Notes: a model not told the origin generated them from the letters alone. Shown: positions 28,739-41,700, counted from the first letter of the stretch. The stretch: DNA of 64,000 nt from Orychophragmus violaceus (GCA_030180135.1 CM058239.1:58607246-58671245); one strand, 5' to 3'. Made by a program: numbers and translations.

Positions 28739-31399
28739 TACATACAGTTTATGCAGACGCGTGAAACTCGAAGTAATCAGAACCTGAACCTCGTTAATCT
28801 CGGACTTGAAGAACTTGGACGTCTAGAGAGGACTAACAGAAGAGAAAGAAGAGCAAGGATGGTGATACAGAAGTTAATCATTATGCCTGATGCTCAAGGT
28901 ACCCTGAGGGACCGAGATAACAATCCGTACAATGCTGCTGGGCAACGGGTTGATGCTGAAGGGAATGTAATCCCTGATCCTCCTGAGCAACCGCAACAGA
29001 AGCAGAACCAAGGCCAAAGACCGGCCCAAGAAAGACAGATGGTTGTCCATGAGAGGACCTTAGCTGACTACAACAGACCGGATGAGTTTCATGCAAACCG
29101 GTCAGCTCTTGTGATGCCTGGTTTTGAGAGGAATGATTTTGAGATCAAAACCATCTACTACTCACTGATGAGACAGAATGCCTTCCATGGTCATCCTACG
29201 GAGCAGCCTATGGATCACATTGATGAGTTTGAGGACCTAATCAATGGCATGAAGTATGATGGAGTCTGCCAGGATTATCTGTTCCTCAAGCTCTTTCCAT
29301 ACAGTCTCGCTGGAGACGCTGTTGCATGGTTGAAGCAACTGGCACCTGGTCAGTATACTACTTGGGCAGCCCTGAAGAGTGAGTTTCTGTGTCACTTCTA
29401 TGATGATGCGCGTTCCGATCAGTCCATAAAGGACATTCTGACATTTACCCAAGGTCCTAATGAGCCCCTTAAGACTGCTTGGATGAGATTCAGGAAGTAC
29501 CAGCGTGACTGCCCACACCATGGATTCACTGAGGTCACATTGCTAGGTATCTTCTTCAGAGGCATAGATCTGCCATATCAGTCTGCGCTGGATAACTCCA
29601 GTAATGCAAACTTCAACACCAGAACTCCTGCAAAAACTAAGCAGTTGATTGAGAACTTAGTGAGCAGCAACAGTTGCAAGACTATGGATGAGAGGAGGAA
29701 GAAATCTGGTGGAAGTGTATAGAATTCAGAGATGGCTGAATTTAGATCTAAGTTGGACACAATTTGCAATCTCCTGGCTGGTAAGAAGGATGTCCACTTT
29801 GCCCAAGATGTAGAGGTATTTCAGACTGAGGAGGACACTCAGGAAGAAGATGTGAATTACATTGGAGGATCTGGTTTCCAAGGTAACAGATTTGGTAATC
29901 AGCAGGGAAACATATTCTTCAATGGAGGACAGAAGAGTGCCTTCGCAGGCAATCAGAACTCAGCTGGTTTTGGACAGACTAGCGGTTTTCAGAAGCCTTT
30001 TGGACAAGGTACTCAGAGAACCTATGAATCTTCGTCTTATCAGACTCCTCCTGCAGCCACTGCTCATGAGAGTAAGATGGAGACAATGATGGAACAACTG
30101 CTGGAGAGTCAGACCAAGATTTCTGTGGACTGCAATAAAAAGTTGGATGCTGTCTATGAGGATCTCAATGGAAAGTTTGAGTCTCTGAACACTCATATGA
30201 AGCAGTTGGATACTCAGGTGAATCAGATTTCCAGTTCTATGAAAGGAAAAGGAGTAGCAGACACCCATATTAAGGCCTGATCTGTGTACATTGATGATGG
30301 AACTCACCTAGGTGAAGGATTTGAGCTAAGCACAGCTGAGTTAGTGGAAGAGGTTGAATTTTCGGATTTTGGAGAAAATCTCTCGGGTGAAAACTGTGAA
30401 AACAGTGTTGCATCGATCGACACACCCCTAGTGTCGGTCGATGCAGGTCGTGAACAGACAGACTCGCCGTATGTTGATGGCGTTGATGCAGATTTGGAGA
30501 TTGATCGCTTATTGCCTGGAGTTTCTGAGATCACTCAGGAGGAGATTTATGCACAATTCACTAGACTATATCCCTCAGTATCTGAAGTGATTAAGCAGGA
30601 GATTGAAGAGCTTAAGAAGCTGGAGGAGATTGGTGAAGAGTTGGAAGAAATTCCATCATCTGATGATCCACCTTATCACCCATGTGTGCAGAGGTATTTG
30701 AACAAGATGTTGCCTTTGGATGAAGAGCTGAAAGATTGGGTGATTATAGTCCCTCCACAGATAAGTGATGTGCTGTTAACCAAGGTTCCCAAGAAGCTGC
30801 CTGATCCTGGGATTTTTGTGCTAAGTTGTTCTATCTTTGAGGATAGTTTTAGGCGCTCTCTTTGTGATCTGGGAGCTGCTGGAAGTCTTATGCCATATTC
30901 TGTGGCAGAGAAGCTGGGTATGCTGGATTTTTCTCCTACTAGGACCTCTCTTGTCCTAGATGATCAGTCTATACGAGTTCCGGAAGGACTCCTTGAGGAC
31001 GTCCCGGTGAGAGTTGGAAACTATTTGGTTCCAACAGACTTCCTAATGCTGAAATATGACAGTGATCCTGATGATGCATTGCTACTTGGAAGACCATTCT
31101 TGGCTACAGCGGGAGCAGTGATAGATGTTAGACACAGTCTGATAGACCTCCACCTGGGAGATGAGCCGCTGCATTTTGAGATGGACAAGCTGCGCAAGCC
31201 ACTGATAGATGGGCAGACCTTCACCATTATGGATGGAGATGATGAGCAGTCAAGTCACACTACAGTTTTGGATCCTGGAGAGCAGTTTACTCCTTCTTTT
31301 CTTGGACATGATCATTCTGATACAGCTTATTCGCCACCATGGATGAGGAGGCTTGCACAAAGACAATCAAAGTCTCTGTCAGGATCTCCAGCAAACTAA
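28727..31399 (+). pseudogene. gag-pro: E4 Athila-type gag-protease
   Basis: A single frame with two nonsense codons, TAG 29720-29722 and TGA 30278-30280. The order is LGRLER N-terminus, DNNPYNA linker, Retrotrans_gag (RPDEFH to RRKKSGG), Asn/Gly-rich stretch, coiled-coil and protease (CDLGAAGSLMPYSVA, LGRPFLA), ending at TAA 31397-31399. The likely first ATG is 28751 (MQTRETRSNQ), or a spliced start. A CGATCG pair interrupts the acidic linker at about 30412-30442, encoding alternating ASIDTP/VSVDAG residues. The domain set gives particle formation and maturation but no copying enzyme. Confidence 0.9.
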
Positions 31400-31411
31400 T
31401 CTTGTTCGTCC

Positions 31412-31457
31412 GGTCAAGCTAATGACCTTAAACAAGCGCTGAGTGGGAGGCAACCCA
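31412..31457 (+). other. Double hairpin after the E4 gag-protease stop
   Basis: GGTCA-AGCTAA-TGACC (31412-31427) and TGGG-AGGCAA-CCCA (31444-31457), starting 12 nt after the stop. A flanking G-T pair could extend the second stem as RNA. Confidence 0.6.
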
Positions 31458-32325
31458 TTGTTAGGTTTAGCTGTTTTTCTTTCTTATTTTCGGTGTTTTT
31501 CTTAGGATTTCACGTTTTCGTTTTTGTTTTTGCTAAGTTCAGATACATAACTCGAGTCTGGAGATGTGTGACGATCGATGCACTTGTGCACCGGTCGTTG
31601 CAAGGAGATTTCGACGAGGAGAGGTGATCGCATTGAGACGATCGTTGCGGACCTGTGCAACGGTCGTTGCAATTAGTTCAATTGCAAAAATTAAGGTATG
31701 CGCGCTAAACCGGAATCGATCTGATTCAACCAGCATCGATCGTTGCCACTAAGCAACGGTCGTTGCACCCACGGCCGAGGTAAGTTGCCTTAAACCCTTC
31801 TCTTCTCTTTTCTTCTCCATTTCTATCCGTACGCCACCGAAACACTCATACTCGCCTAAATCTCTCATTTCTTCATCATTTTCTTCGATTCCAAGGGCTA
31901 CTCTCTTGTTTTTACACTCTCAATCTATTCTTCTAAACCATATATCACGAATCCAAGGTAATGTGCCTCTATTTTATAATTTTCGGATTCAACTTTAGGG
32001 TTTTAGAAATTTGGAATTTTGGATTGAAATTGATGAATGCGTGTTTAAATGAACATGATTTAGGTTGTTTAGTGATGGATTATTGTTGATTTTGTGGTTG
32101 CTTGAACGTATTTAGAACGATTTTAGAGATTGTTGTTGACGGCCAAAATCGCCTTGCAACGGTCGTTGCATTTGTGCAACGGTCGTTGCTTTGCGATTTT
32201 GGGGAAATGTTCGATAATGCGAAATCGCTTTGCAACGATCGATGCCTTAAGTGCAACTGTCGATGCTTCGCGATTTCACAGAGAGTTGTCCGAGACTTAT
32301 TTGTGTTTGAATTTCTCTTATGCAG
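31458..32325 (+). other. E4 region between gag-protease and ORF-1, with candidate intron 31780-32325
   Basis: Two palindrome clusters (31570-31770 and 32155-32270) flank a donor-like GAG|GTAAGT at 31780. An acceptor-like TTATGCAG ends at 32325, directly before the ORF-1 ATG. A second donor-like AAG|GTAATG is at 31959. The same arrangement is seen in E5. No coding sequence is recognised. Confidence 0.55.
31568..31772 (+). repeat. CGATCG palindrome cluster upstream of E4 ORF-1
   Basis: Six cores (CGATCG, CGGTCG) in three pairs: near 31573-31598, 31640-31668 and 31735-31765. Arms read TTGCA/TGCAA. Confidence 0.75.
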
Positions 32326-33825
32326 ATGGCAACTCACAGACAACCCCGCAAGCGCCGAGCAACAGCAGCAACAGCCACACGACAGTACATTCCACCACCA
32401 GGGTGGTTTCATAGAGACTCTCAGCCACCTGAGCCATATGTGAGAGTTGGTCCAGCAGTAGCACTGCCTTGGCCCCGAGCAGACGCGACAGAGATTCCGA
32501 CAGCCAGACAGTGGCCAGAGAACATTCCTGAGTTCCTCAAGTCTGCCGATTTTACAGAGAGACCACTGCTTAACCAGTGGGATGAATATGACTCGCTGCT
32601 ATACAGTGGTTGGTGCGGGATGACGATCAAGCCAACCAAGTTTGCAGACTACTCTACCTGCAAGAGTCTGGGGATTGATGAGCAGGTACTTGCAGTGTAC
32701 AAGGGCATTGGTCTAGGGACAATGCCTATGCGGCCTTATGATCTGTACCCAGAGCTGGTCAGACAGTTGCTAGCCACTTGCAGAGTGGTTTACCCAGATC
32801 CAGATAGCAGAAGCGCTACAGGAGGTATCTTTACCTTCATGAGTTGGGGAGTCAGGTATCGGATTCCTTTACTAGATATTTGTAGGATCTACGGTTTCAG
32901 CACTGAGCCGAGGCGCATTGGCATGCCACTTGAGTGGGATCCAGAGGAGGCTCGATTATTTTGGGAGTGTATTGGCAGTGGTCGATACAACTCGAGGACT
33001 ACACCGGTGGTGCAGTTGAGACATCCTGTGCTGAGATATGTCTCGCGTATCTTGTGTTGGAGCTTGTTGTGTAAGTATGAGGCCAACAAGATGCGAAAGT
33101 ATGAGATGGAGATGTTGTTCATCGGGCTGCGAGATCAGTTTGAGGGTTCTGGCGTGAGAGATCCTACTCAGGGTCTCAACTTGGGAGCTGTTTTTGTTCA
33201 GCATTTATGTGACCTGCAGCTGAAGCCATTTGATGGTGTTCGTACTGAGACAGTAGGGAGCCTGCTTACTCCCATTTTCTTACAGTGCGGGATTCCTTTA
33301 GCGGGCACAAAGTGTGACACAGCCAAGGAGTTCCTTGACTTCAGCCATTTGCAGAGCGCTACCTAGCTCAAGGAGGGGCGCATTTGGGTTTACCACGATC
33401 CAATCTCGGGGAAGTGTGGATTGGAGCTTCCTGCTCCTGGTTATACACAGATTGATACGTTGGATGCTCTGAGATTCCAGTCTCCTGCGACTGCGCAGCA
33501 AGGAGTTCCTTCTATGGCTCATCCACTGGGAGAGCCTTCCACACGAGCTTCATCTTCAGCTGCCCCTGCCCATGCGCCTGCTGCTGCCCCGGTTGATATT
33601 GGCCCTTATCCTGAGATCACAGTGCCCTACGGTGATATGTCTGAGGCTGAGTGGAGAGAGCGTAGTGATGGGATCTGGAAGACCATTTGGGAGTGGATGC
33701 GTGGCTGCACTTGCAGGAGACAGCCACCGGTTCATCAGCCCGTCCCTACTACTCGACGCAGACAACGTTCTCCTGCGGACGCCAGTGACACTGAGCGCTA
33801 TGGTGGGATAGATGATAGCGAGTGA
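32326..33825 (+). pseudogene. E4 Athila ORF-1 family (env-position) gene
   Basis: One frame of 499 codons broken by a single TAG at 33364-33366 (TGG in E5). The protein opens with a basic stretch (RQPRKRR). A conserved globular region follows (GWCGMTIKPTKFADY, YDLYPELVRQLLATC, FTFMSWGVRYRIPLLDICRIYGF, RHPVLRYVSRILCWSLL, MEMLFIGLRDQF), then an Ala/Pro-rich linker and a Cys/Arg tail (WMRGCTCRRQ). These motifs match the Athila ORF-1 family found at the envelope position of Athila elements. I see no signal peptide or membrane span, so an envelope role is not supported by the sequence; function unknown. The ATG follows an acceptor-like TGCAG, suggesting a spliced subgenomic RNA. Confidence 0.82.
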
Positions 33826-35209
33826 GCGTAGTCTCCATCTCTAGACATTCGGTTCTGTACTCTGATTTTCTTTTTCTTTTTCTTGCACTATTTTCTTTTG
33901 ATTTTTAGGACTCTACTATGTTTGGATGGTTGTACTTGATTTGATACATCTATTGCTTTGATTTTACTCTGTTTCTAGTGTTTTCAGCTTGCAGGATTCG
34001 AAATTGATGGAAACCAACAGACTAACCTGCTAACTTGCTGACTGATCCGACAGACGCATTGCGTCGATCGACACACTATTGTGTCGATCGTCACAACACG
34101 ATCGAAATCGCACTGCAGCGATCGTTGCGGTACTGAGCAACGATCGATCATACACGAAAAATCGCCTAGCAACGGTCGATGCACCTAGTGCAACGATCGA
34201 TGCCTGAGCGACAGAGGTAAAACCCGACAGAACTTAACCATTCCTTAAACAAGTTTTTTATTTCTTTTTGCCAATCCTTCGCTTGACACTACTGGGGACA
34301 GTGTGTCTTAAGTGTGGGGGAGGTTCTACTAACTTCTTTCTTTTGTTTTCTTAGAGTCAGTTAAAATTTTTCAAAATTTGTTTTATTGAGTCAAAACTTT
34401 TAAGTAAGAAACAATGATTTTTTGAGAAGATTAGCAGCACTTGCAGGAACTTAAGTAACCATTGGGATGAAGCTGCAGATTATCTCTGACTATTAGAAAA
34501 CCCAGACATGGATCAACCTACTGAGGACACCCACATCACTTCAGGTATCAGAGGATCCTTTTACTGACTTCACCTTAATACTGACTTAGATTTCTCACCT
34601 AAGGGCTTGGTATACTTTGTGTCGGATTCCCTTGTTAGTTCTGACACAGCCTGTAAACCTGTCCTATTTAGTTCCCTTCTCCCCTTCCATAAAATAAAAT
34701 AAAAAAGATAATAAACTGAGGATGAGTTAGTAACTCCGAAGTGGTCATGGGAATGGTAGTTACAACTTTCATATCTTGTGCATCCATGGAATGCGTCCAA
34801 AGTACACCACTTAACGGGAAGAGCACTGATAAAAAAAATAAAATGATACCCAATGGGGAAAAATCAAAATGCTAAGGAAGGGAAAAGAGAAGAAAGGGAC
34901 TAGAGAAAGATAGTATGGTGGTCTAGAGCTGATAAGGTAAGAGTCCATGTGCCTTTGATCGATACTCCTTAGGTGAGACCGCACTTAAATACTTGCAGAA
35001 GTCAGTAGGGAGAATTTGAATGCGTGAATGTGATTGTGGAGTTTACTTAGGACAGTTGCTAAGTGTGGGGGAAGTATATGTTGGTCTTGATGTCTGCAGG
35101 TTGATTCTTTCATGTGGTTTACTAAGGGGAATCTGAGTGTTGCTGCTTCTAGGATGAAAAGAGTTTCTGAAGAGTTTTCAAACCTCTTCACTACATTCTA
35201 GTTCTCTGT
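33826..35209 (+). other. E4 3' noncoding region
   Basis: No gene. A CGATCG palindrome cluster lies at 34060-34205. Secondary polypurine copies AAGTGTGGGGGAGG (34310-34323) and AAGTGTGGGGGAAG (35061-35074) are present, with the AT-rich block shared with E2, E3 and E5. Confidence 0.75.
34058..34207 (+). repeat. CGATCG palindrome cluster in the E4 3' region
   Basis: Eight cores in four pairs, including GCGTCGATCGACAC/GTGTCGATCGTCAC and GTCGATGCAC/GTGCAACGATCG. Confidence 0.8.
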
Positions 35210-35245
35210 TTTGCTTGAGGGCAAGCAAAGGCTAAGTGTGGGGAG
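35210..35245 (+). other. E4 pre-PPT hairpin and polypurine tract
   Basis: TTTGCTTG-AGGG-CAAGCAAA (35210-35229) then AAGTGTGGGGAG (35234-35245), one G shorter than in E2. Confidence 0.8.
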
Positions 35246-35246
35246 T

Positions 35247-36441
35247 TGATATATCATGGTTTTTACCGGTTTTATGCCATGATATAATTGTGTTTTAGTG
35301 TTCTTTTGTGTTCTTTTAGAGTCTTTTACAGGTCTAACCAGTTTTGGAGCGGAATTGGAGATATTGGAGCATTTTGGGACTTTTGGAGTGATTGGCCGAG
35401 AGATTGAGCTCACTGTCCGTTTTTGAGATCATGCATCGATCGACACACCCTTGGTGTCGATCGACACACTAGCGAGATGGGCCAATTACGGCGGTTAATT
35501 GAAGAATGAAGATTTTGCACTTTGGCCCAGAAGTTTCCAGTATTTACAAAGAAGCCCCAGCCGAGATTATGCCTATATAATTAGGATTTTGGTGTTTATT
35601 TTACATACGCTTTCATACTTAGAGCTAAGAGATTTTTAGAGCTTTTGGGGCTGATCTATTCCTGTACTTCATCTATTTTGGAGAAGATTTCGAACCCCTT
35701 TATCTATTTAATTTCTTATATGCAATCTATTAATTCTATGATTTCTGTTTCATTAATCATGTCTGAGTAGATTCATAGTTAGGTTTAGGGTTTCTCATAA
35801 AGGATTTCATGACTTGCTAGACTTGTTTAATTCAGTTAAGGATTCACATGAATAGAATGTTCTTCGATCTAAATTGAGTTTAATGCTAGTTCTAACCTGA
35901 TCAATTAGAATCTAGATCTTAGGTTGCTAAATACGACACGAGAGTGTGGTTTAGAATCTGAACTATTTAGGTTGAGCAATTAAATTATTCGCAAAGAGAT
36001 TTGGTTTAGTTTAATTGTGAACATATCGAACTTGAAATTAATGCTGGTTTAATCTGTTAGTAATTGCAAAGAGATTTGGATTACTGCACTTAGACTTAGA
36101 AAATTCTCGCAAAGAGATTTGGTTAATTCTATATCCGTGATTTGAGTTCTAGAACTGTGCTTAATTAGATCCTGGCTGATTGATTTGTCTGCTTGTCTGA
36201 TTTCCTGAGAACGCCATAGACTTGGCGCCTCTAATTAACTGCTTTCACCACCAACAATCTGCTACTTGTTTACTATCTTGCCTTGCTATTTAGTTTATTA
36301 CAAATTTCCCTCTTCTTAGTTTAAATTCCTACGGTTCTTTATCTATCAAGACCAGAGTCTCTGTGGATTCGATACCCTTTATACTACAATCACTTAACTG
36401 TGCACTTGCAGTAGAATAGGATTAAAACTTAGACCCTATCA
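35247..36441 (+). repeat. E4 3' LTR (1195 bp)
   Basis: Full-length partner of 27328-28484, retaining the 38-bp segment missing there. It ends CCCTATCA and is followed by the AACAT duplication. Confidence 0.95.
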
Positions 36442-36554
36442 AACATATAGTCTATCGTGTTAAACGTGAGTCCTTGTGGATACGATACCCCTGAATAATA
36501 CAATAGCATAACTGTGCACTTGCAGTAGAATAGGGATTAAATCTTGCTCTATCA
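36442..36554 (+). repeat. X 5' LTR, part 2
   Basis: Starts with the duplicated AACAT and continues the X LTR to CTATCA. It resembles the last ~110 bp of the other Athila LTRs (GGATACGATACCCC, AACTGTGCACTTGCAG). Confidence 0.85.
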
Positions 36555-36560
36555 AGTTTT

Positions 36561-36579
36561 TGGCGCCATTTCCAGGGAC
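36561..36579 (+). other. X primer-binding site, degenerate tRNA-Asp type
   Basis: TGGCGCCATTTCCAGGGAC differs from the sister PBS at three positions, all G-to-A or C-to-T type except one, consistent with decay. Confidence 0.8.
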
Positions 36580-36768
36580 TCAACTGAGTTTGCCGATAGA
36601 TTTTGTTTTAAAGTTTAGTCTAAGTCGTTTTTTATTTCTTTGTTACTGATTTTTCTCGGTTTGGCTTGTTTTGTTGCTGCAGAAATCGATATCAGCATTC
36701 AGTGTCGAACGACACCTCTCTAGTGTCGCCTGACATCGAGCTCGAGACCAGTGTTTTGACTTCAGTGT

Positions 36769-38059
36769 ATGCCTAATCGACACACCCGAAGCAACCAGAG
36801 CGAAGAACTTTTGAACCTCAGGCTTGAGGAGCTTGCTAAACTTGAGAGAACAAACAGAAAGGGTCAGAGAACAAGAATGATGAACAATCGTTTGATTTTG
36901 AGACCAGATGCTGAGGGAGTTCTGAGAGACCCACAGAACAACCCATACAATGATCAGGGGCAAAGGATTGATGCCCAAGGACAGGTAATCCATGAACCTG
37001 AACAGCCTCAAGGTGAGAGGCAGATGGACAATGCTGGAGGTAATGGACAGCCTCCTAATCATGCTGCTGTTGAGAGGACTCTTGCTGATTACAACCGACC
37101 AGATGAGTTTTATGCTAACCGGTCATCAATTGTACCTCCTCCTTTTGAAAGAAATGAGTTTGAGCTCAAGACTGTCTACTATACGCTTCTGAGGCAGCAT
37201 CCTTTCCATGGTCTTCCACATGAACAACCCATGGACCACATTGAGGATTTTGAAGCCTTCGTCACTGGGATGAAGCACAATGGAGTGGGTTATAACTTCC
37301 TTTTCCTCAAGCGTTTTCCATACTCTCTTGCTGGAGAAGCTGAAGCCTGGCTTAAGAAACTTCCAGCTGGAAATTAACTACTTGGGATGCAGTGAAGAGA
37401 GAGTTCCTGCGACACTTCTATGATGATGCTCGCTCCGATCAGCTCAGACAGGATCTTCTGACATTCACTCAGGGACCTACAGAGCAGTTAAGTCAGCTTG
37501 GGTGAGGTTTAAGATGTACCAACGAGACTGTCCTCATCATGGACTCTCTGAAGTTCAGCTACTGGGCATTTTCTTCAGAGTTGTGGATCTCTGATACCAG
37601 TCCGCGTTGGATGCTGCCAGCAATGGTAACTTCAACACAAAGACTCCTAAACAAGCTAGAGTGTTGATTGAGAACTTGGTGAGCAGCAACAGTACCAAGA
37701 CGGCAGATCAGAGAAGGAAGGAGTCTGGTGGAAAGGTTGATCATTTGCACATAGCTGAGATGAAGAACAAGTTGGATATTGTTCACAACTTGTTGAATAG
37801 TAAGAAGCATGTCCACTTTGCTCAAGATGTTGAAGAGTTTGGACCTGAAGAAGGCTGCACATAAGAAGATGTGAACTACATTAGTGGTTCTGTATTTCAA
37901 GGAAACAGGTTTGGAAATCAGCAAGGCAACAAGTTCTTCAGTGCTGGACAGAAGAGTGCTTTCACAAGCAATCAGAACTCTTCTGGATATGGTCAGAATG
38001 CTGGTTACCAGAAGCCTTTTAAGCAGAACAACTCCTATCAGAGGACCTATGGATCATCT
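36769..38059 (+). pseudogene. gag: X Athila gag, part 1
   Basis: N-terminus (LRLEELAKLERTNRKGQR), DNNPYND-type linker and Retrotrans_gag core (RPDEFYANRSS to LAGEAEAWLKKL) are open to 37377. Frameshifts near 37373 and 37487, TGA near 37590 and TAA 37862-37864 then break it. The downstream part shows the RRKESGGKV, HFAQDVE and Asn/Gly-rich motifs. C1 inserts at CATCT (38055-38059); gag resumes at 45430. Confidence 0.87.
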
Positions 38060-38725
38060 TGAAGGATTATGGGTGTTTTCCAAGGTTTAATTCTCGTATT
38101 ACAACCTAACACAAATCCTTAAACAGATCTAGGTTCTTGCAAAACGAATCATAAAACAAACCTGATCTTTACCTTTTGCAGCGGAAATTGGTGGTAATGT
38201 CGAGATCAGATTAGAGCTGATGAGAATCGGCTCCTCCTCGAGTATCCACACTCTTACAAGCAAGGGACGGCTGCTAGACCAAAGAGATGGATGAATCAGA
38301 GAGAGAGATTGAGAGAGAGAGATCACGCCAAAATAGAAAAGTCGCAGGAGAACTGATTTCCTTTAGGGCTTTCTAACTCTCTTATATCTCATTAATGGGC
38401 CCAAGTCATTAGACTAATGGCTCATTAATCTTTTGGGCCCAAAATACAAATCAGACAAAAACCTGTATTTGTCTGGCCCAAAACTCTGATTCAATACAGT
38501 AAATGCCATTGCATCTTACCGTATTAATTCCATTTAACTTTCCCGTTAGCTATGGTGTGTGACCCTTTGGGATCATACAATACTGGTAATAAGTCTTAAA
38601 CTTATAGATCAAGAGCGGACTCTAGCAAGCCATCATGATCACCCAGTATTTATGACTTATGTCTAATCTCGACACTTATCATACTTTCTAGAGATAGTAC
38701 GGTAGATTTCAGGACATTCCCAACA
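38060..38725 (-). repeat. C1 3' LTR (left on the plus strand)
   Basis: TGAAGG...CCAACA on the plus strand, 666 bp, matching 44764-45429 without a difference that I could see. Confidence 0.95.
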
Positions 38726-38796
38726 ATCTCCCACTTGTACTGGAATCCTACAAAGGACATTCCCAACAATCTTCCGATTGTACTGGAATCCTACAT
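38711..38796 (-). repeat. 43-bp duplication of the C1 LTR edge and polypurine tract
   Basis: AGGACATTCCCAACAATC starts at 38711 and again at 38754. The first copy spans the LTR end and the polypurine tract (complement GTACAAGTGGGAGATT); the second lies just inside with about three changes. Confidence 0.85.
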
Positions 38797-41700
38797 TCCC
38801 TAATCCTTTTGTCTTAATATCTCGATCTGGCATAAGGCAAGATGTGTGTCATCCTTATATAGCCAGACCATGTTTATCGGACCAGATTTGATACTGACAA
38901 TGCAAACGACTTGGGCAAGTCCGTTTGGGAATGGCCATTCTCTTACCAGCTATCAAATCTCCGATTGGCCTAGAGATATTACCTCCGTTAAACGGCAGGG
39001 ACAAATCCCATCTTGTTCCATCACTATGAACTACACAATTCATAATACACCCAACCAAGGTCCGTATAGCTCCCAGTTACGAAACAGCGTTAGACAATGA
39101 TTAAAGCGCATTACTCCATGTGTAGCCACATGCATGCGAACTCAGGTCTAAGGACTATACTCTATAGTCGTATATGAGAACTTCTTATGACACAGATATT
39201 AATATCTTGCAGAGTTCTCATCAGCGGGCCATGTCCGGTCATATGCTCCCTACATATACCTATGTGTCGACTTTGATGCCGCGCATCTATGACCCCTCGA
39301 AACCTGGTCATAAGTCTCAACACAATCTAGTCTCAACAGGTTGTTGTTGTTCCAATTTCAACAACCTTCGACTATGGACACTATGATTTATGTCACTTCG
39401 TTAAATATGGGGTTTCAGGATCAAGTCTACTCATGTACTTCGATGGCCCATATATAATGACATGAATCATTTTGGAACGATTATTTATATCACAGTTAAA
39501 ATAATCCAGAAATCATTAGATTTCATAAACATAAAATATTATGTTTACATGAACCATTCAAAATAACTAAGTAAAGCCCTTTACAAACTCCCACTGAAAT
39601 TAAGACTACATCTTAATTTCACTCATCCTACAGCTACAGTCCGCGACTCGTGCTTAGGCATAAGGAGTGGCTTCGTTAATAGATTAGCAACGTTCTCATT
39701 CGATGAAACTTGCTTATCTACTTAACACCTCTGTCATTTATCTCACGGAATAGGTAACACCTACCCTCAATGTGTTTGGATCTCAGATGTGCAGCTAGCC
39801 ACATCAAGTTCAGTGATGAACTTTTCTATCCAAACAACCTCTTTCGCCGCTTCTCAAGCTGCGAAATGTTCAGCTTAAGTCATGGAGTCAGCAACAGTGC
39901 CTTGCACCGCCAGTTAGACACAAGATATAGCCGGACTGTGACCAGGAATTATCTTTGTCTATTGGAAAATTGCCTTTCAGACTCTATCGACTTGTAGCAC
40001 CTCACTTTCTCCGTAAATCAAGAACTTATCCTTAGTATTCCTCAAATACTTTAGGATATTCTTTACGGCAATCCAGTGATTCTTAGCTGGATTTGACTGG
40101 TCTTTACTTGTCTGGCTTAACATTAAAGCAACATCAAAACAAGTACGTGTCATGGCATACATGATAGATCCAATTGCCGTCGCATATGGAATCCTATCCA
40201 TGCTTTCAAGCTCAGCAGATATCGCAGGACACTGTATCTTGCTTAATGAATTGCCATGTGACATTGGCATAAAACCCTTCTTGGATTGCTGATTACGTGT
40301 AGGACTTTATCAATTCAAGAATTCTGACTTTGTCCTACCAGCTCTTTTGGATCTCTATCTTTAGATCCAAAATCCAAGAACTACGTGGCTTTACCCATGT
40401 AAATCATACAACAACTTCCAAGCCAGTCCTTTACCGACTGCAGCATTGGAACGTTATTTCCGAGAATCAGTATGTCATTGACATACACTTTGAGAAATGC
40501 AACATCGCTCCCACTTATCTATTAGTATACGCACAGTTCTACTTCGTTCCTGTTCAAGTCAAAACCTTGACTACTCTAACAGAACAAAGATTCCAACTCC
40601 GATGTGTTTGCTTCCATCCATGAATGGATCAATGAAGCTAACTTACGTACAGTATAACTTTTCGGAGTCTGGGCTCACTTTCGCTTCTTTGAATTTCGCA
40701 GATTCGTCGCTTTCAATGATCATCAGATCATGCGAACTTTCAATGACCATCAGGTTCAACTAATGACGAGAAATCACTCTCGGATTAGTGACTGATTCAT
40801 TCATATCTGCGAACTTCAGGCTCTACAGGTGTAGATTCTACAGAAATCTGTAAATCCATCCGTTGCTCTGCAGCCTCCTGTAGTTCTCGAATTTCTTCGA
40901 GTTATACTTTTACTCCCACTGTTCTTCTTGGAAAGTAACTTCCCTTCTTAGAAAACAGAATGGACGTAAAAGTAACAAGCCTTGGTTTCCTTAGGACAAC
41001 CAGCGAAGTAGCACAACTACAAATACTCAGTAAAGACGAATTTGGATCGATTCCAATCCACATTTACGTGGTGTCTTTCAACTGATATTGGTGGAACTAT
41101 TTCAGCGTAAACTTAGATATTTCTAGAGCGTTATTTTTAGAGAATATTATGGAAGATTCGTGTGACTCATTCTCACAGAAACACCTCTAGGTTTTCAGGA
41201 GAAATGAGCTGTGAAACGACTTCACACTCATTCAGATGATCACACAATCAATGACTTAAGTATTCTCACTCGTGATCTAATCCAGAGTCTTAATACTTCT
41301 GTCATTCAGATTCTATACTTCATTCTGGAACTCTTTCGACCATGTCAAAGAATTCCGACTTGTGTCTCATCAGATGAACACAGTCACACTCACTGAAGTA
41401 ATCAGTAGAGACAATGAAGTACAGGAAATTTTCTCTGGCATTACTGCTCATCGGACCACATACATGAGTATGTTCAATCTCCAATAAGCCTTTGGGCCTT
41501 TCTCTAGCTCGGCTAAGATGGGCCCTTCGTCTTTTGGTCAGTAAGCAGAATTCAAGTCTCATAAGATATCCATTCAAATGAGCCCAAAAGTCCATAACTA
41601 TGGGGTTTCTGAATCTGACTTACTCTATTTGACCAAAATATTTATGCCAAGAAAAATCAGGTTTAATTCATCAGATTTAAACCAATTGCGGTATTTATGT

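Larger units (their letters stand above)
27328..36441 (+). mobile_element. E4: non-autonomous Athila-lineage element with gag-protease and ORF-1
   Basis: Complete 9.1-kb element with LTRs 27328-28484 and 35247-36441, target duplication AACAT (27323-27327, 36442-36446), tRNA-Asp type PBS, gag-protease, ORF-1 gene, three polypurine motifs and a pre-PPT hairpin. RT, RNase H and integrase are absent. LTRs differ at about 19 sites plus a 38-bp gap in the 5' copy, so E4 is older than E2, E3 and E5. Confidence 0.95.

Noticed and set aside
32326..33825. Calling ORF-1 a viral envelope glycoprotein
   Set aside because: It sits at the envelope position, but I see no signal peptide, membrane span or glycoprotein features; function left open.
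38846..41396. Several plus-strand frames of 60-97 codons within C1
   Set aside because: Antisense to the decayed Copia pol; no similarity recognised.
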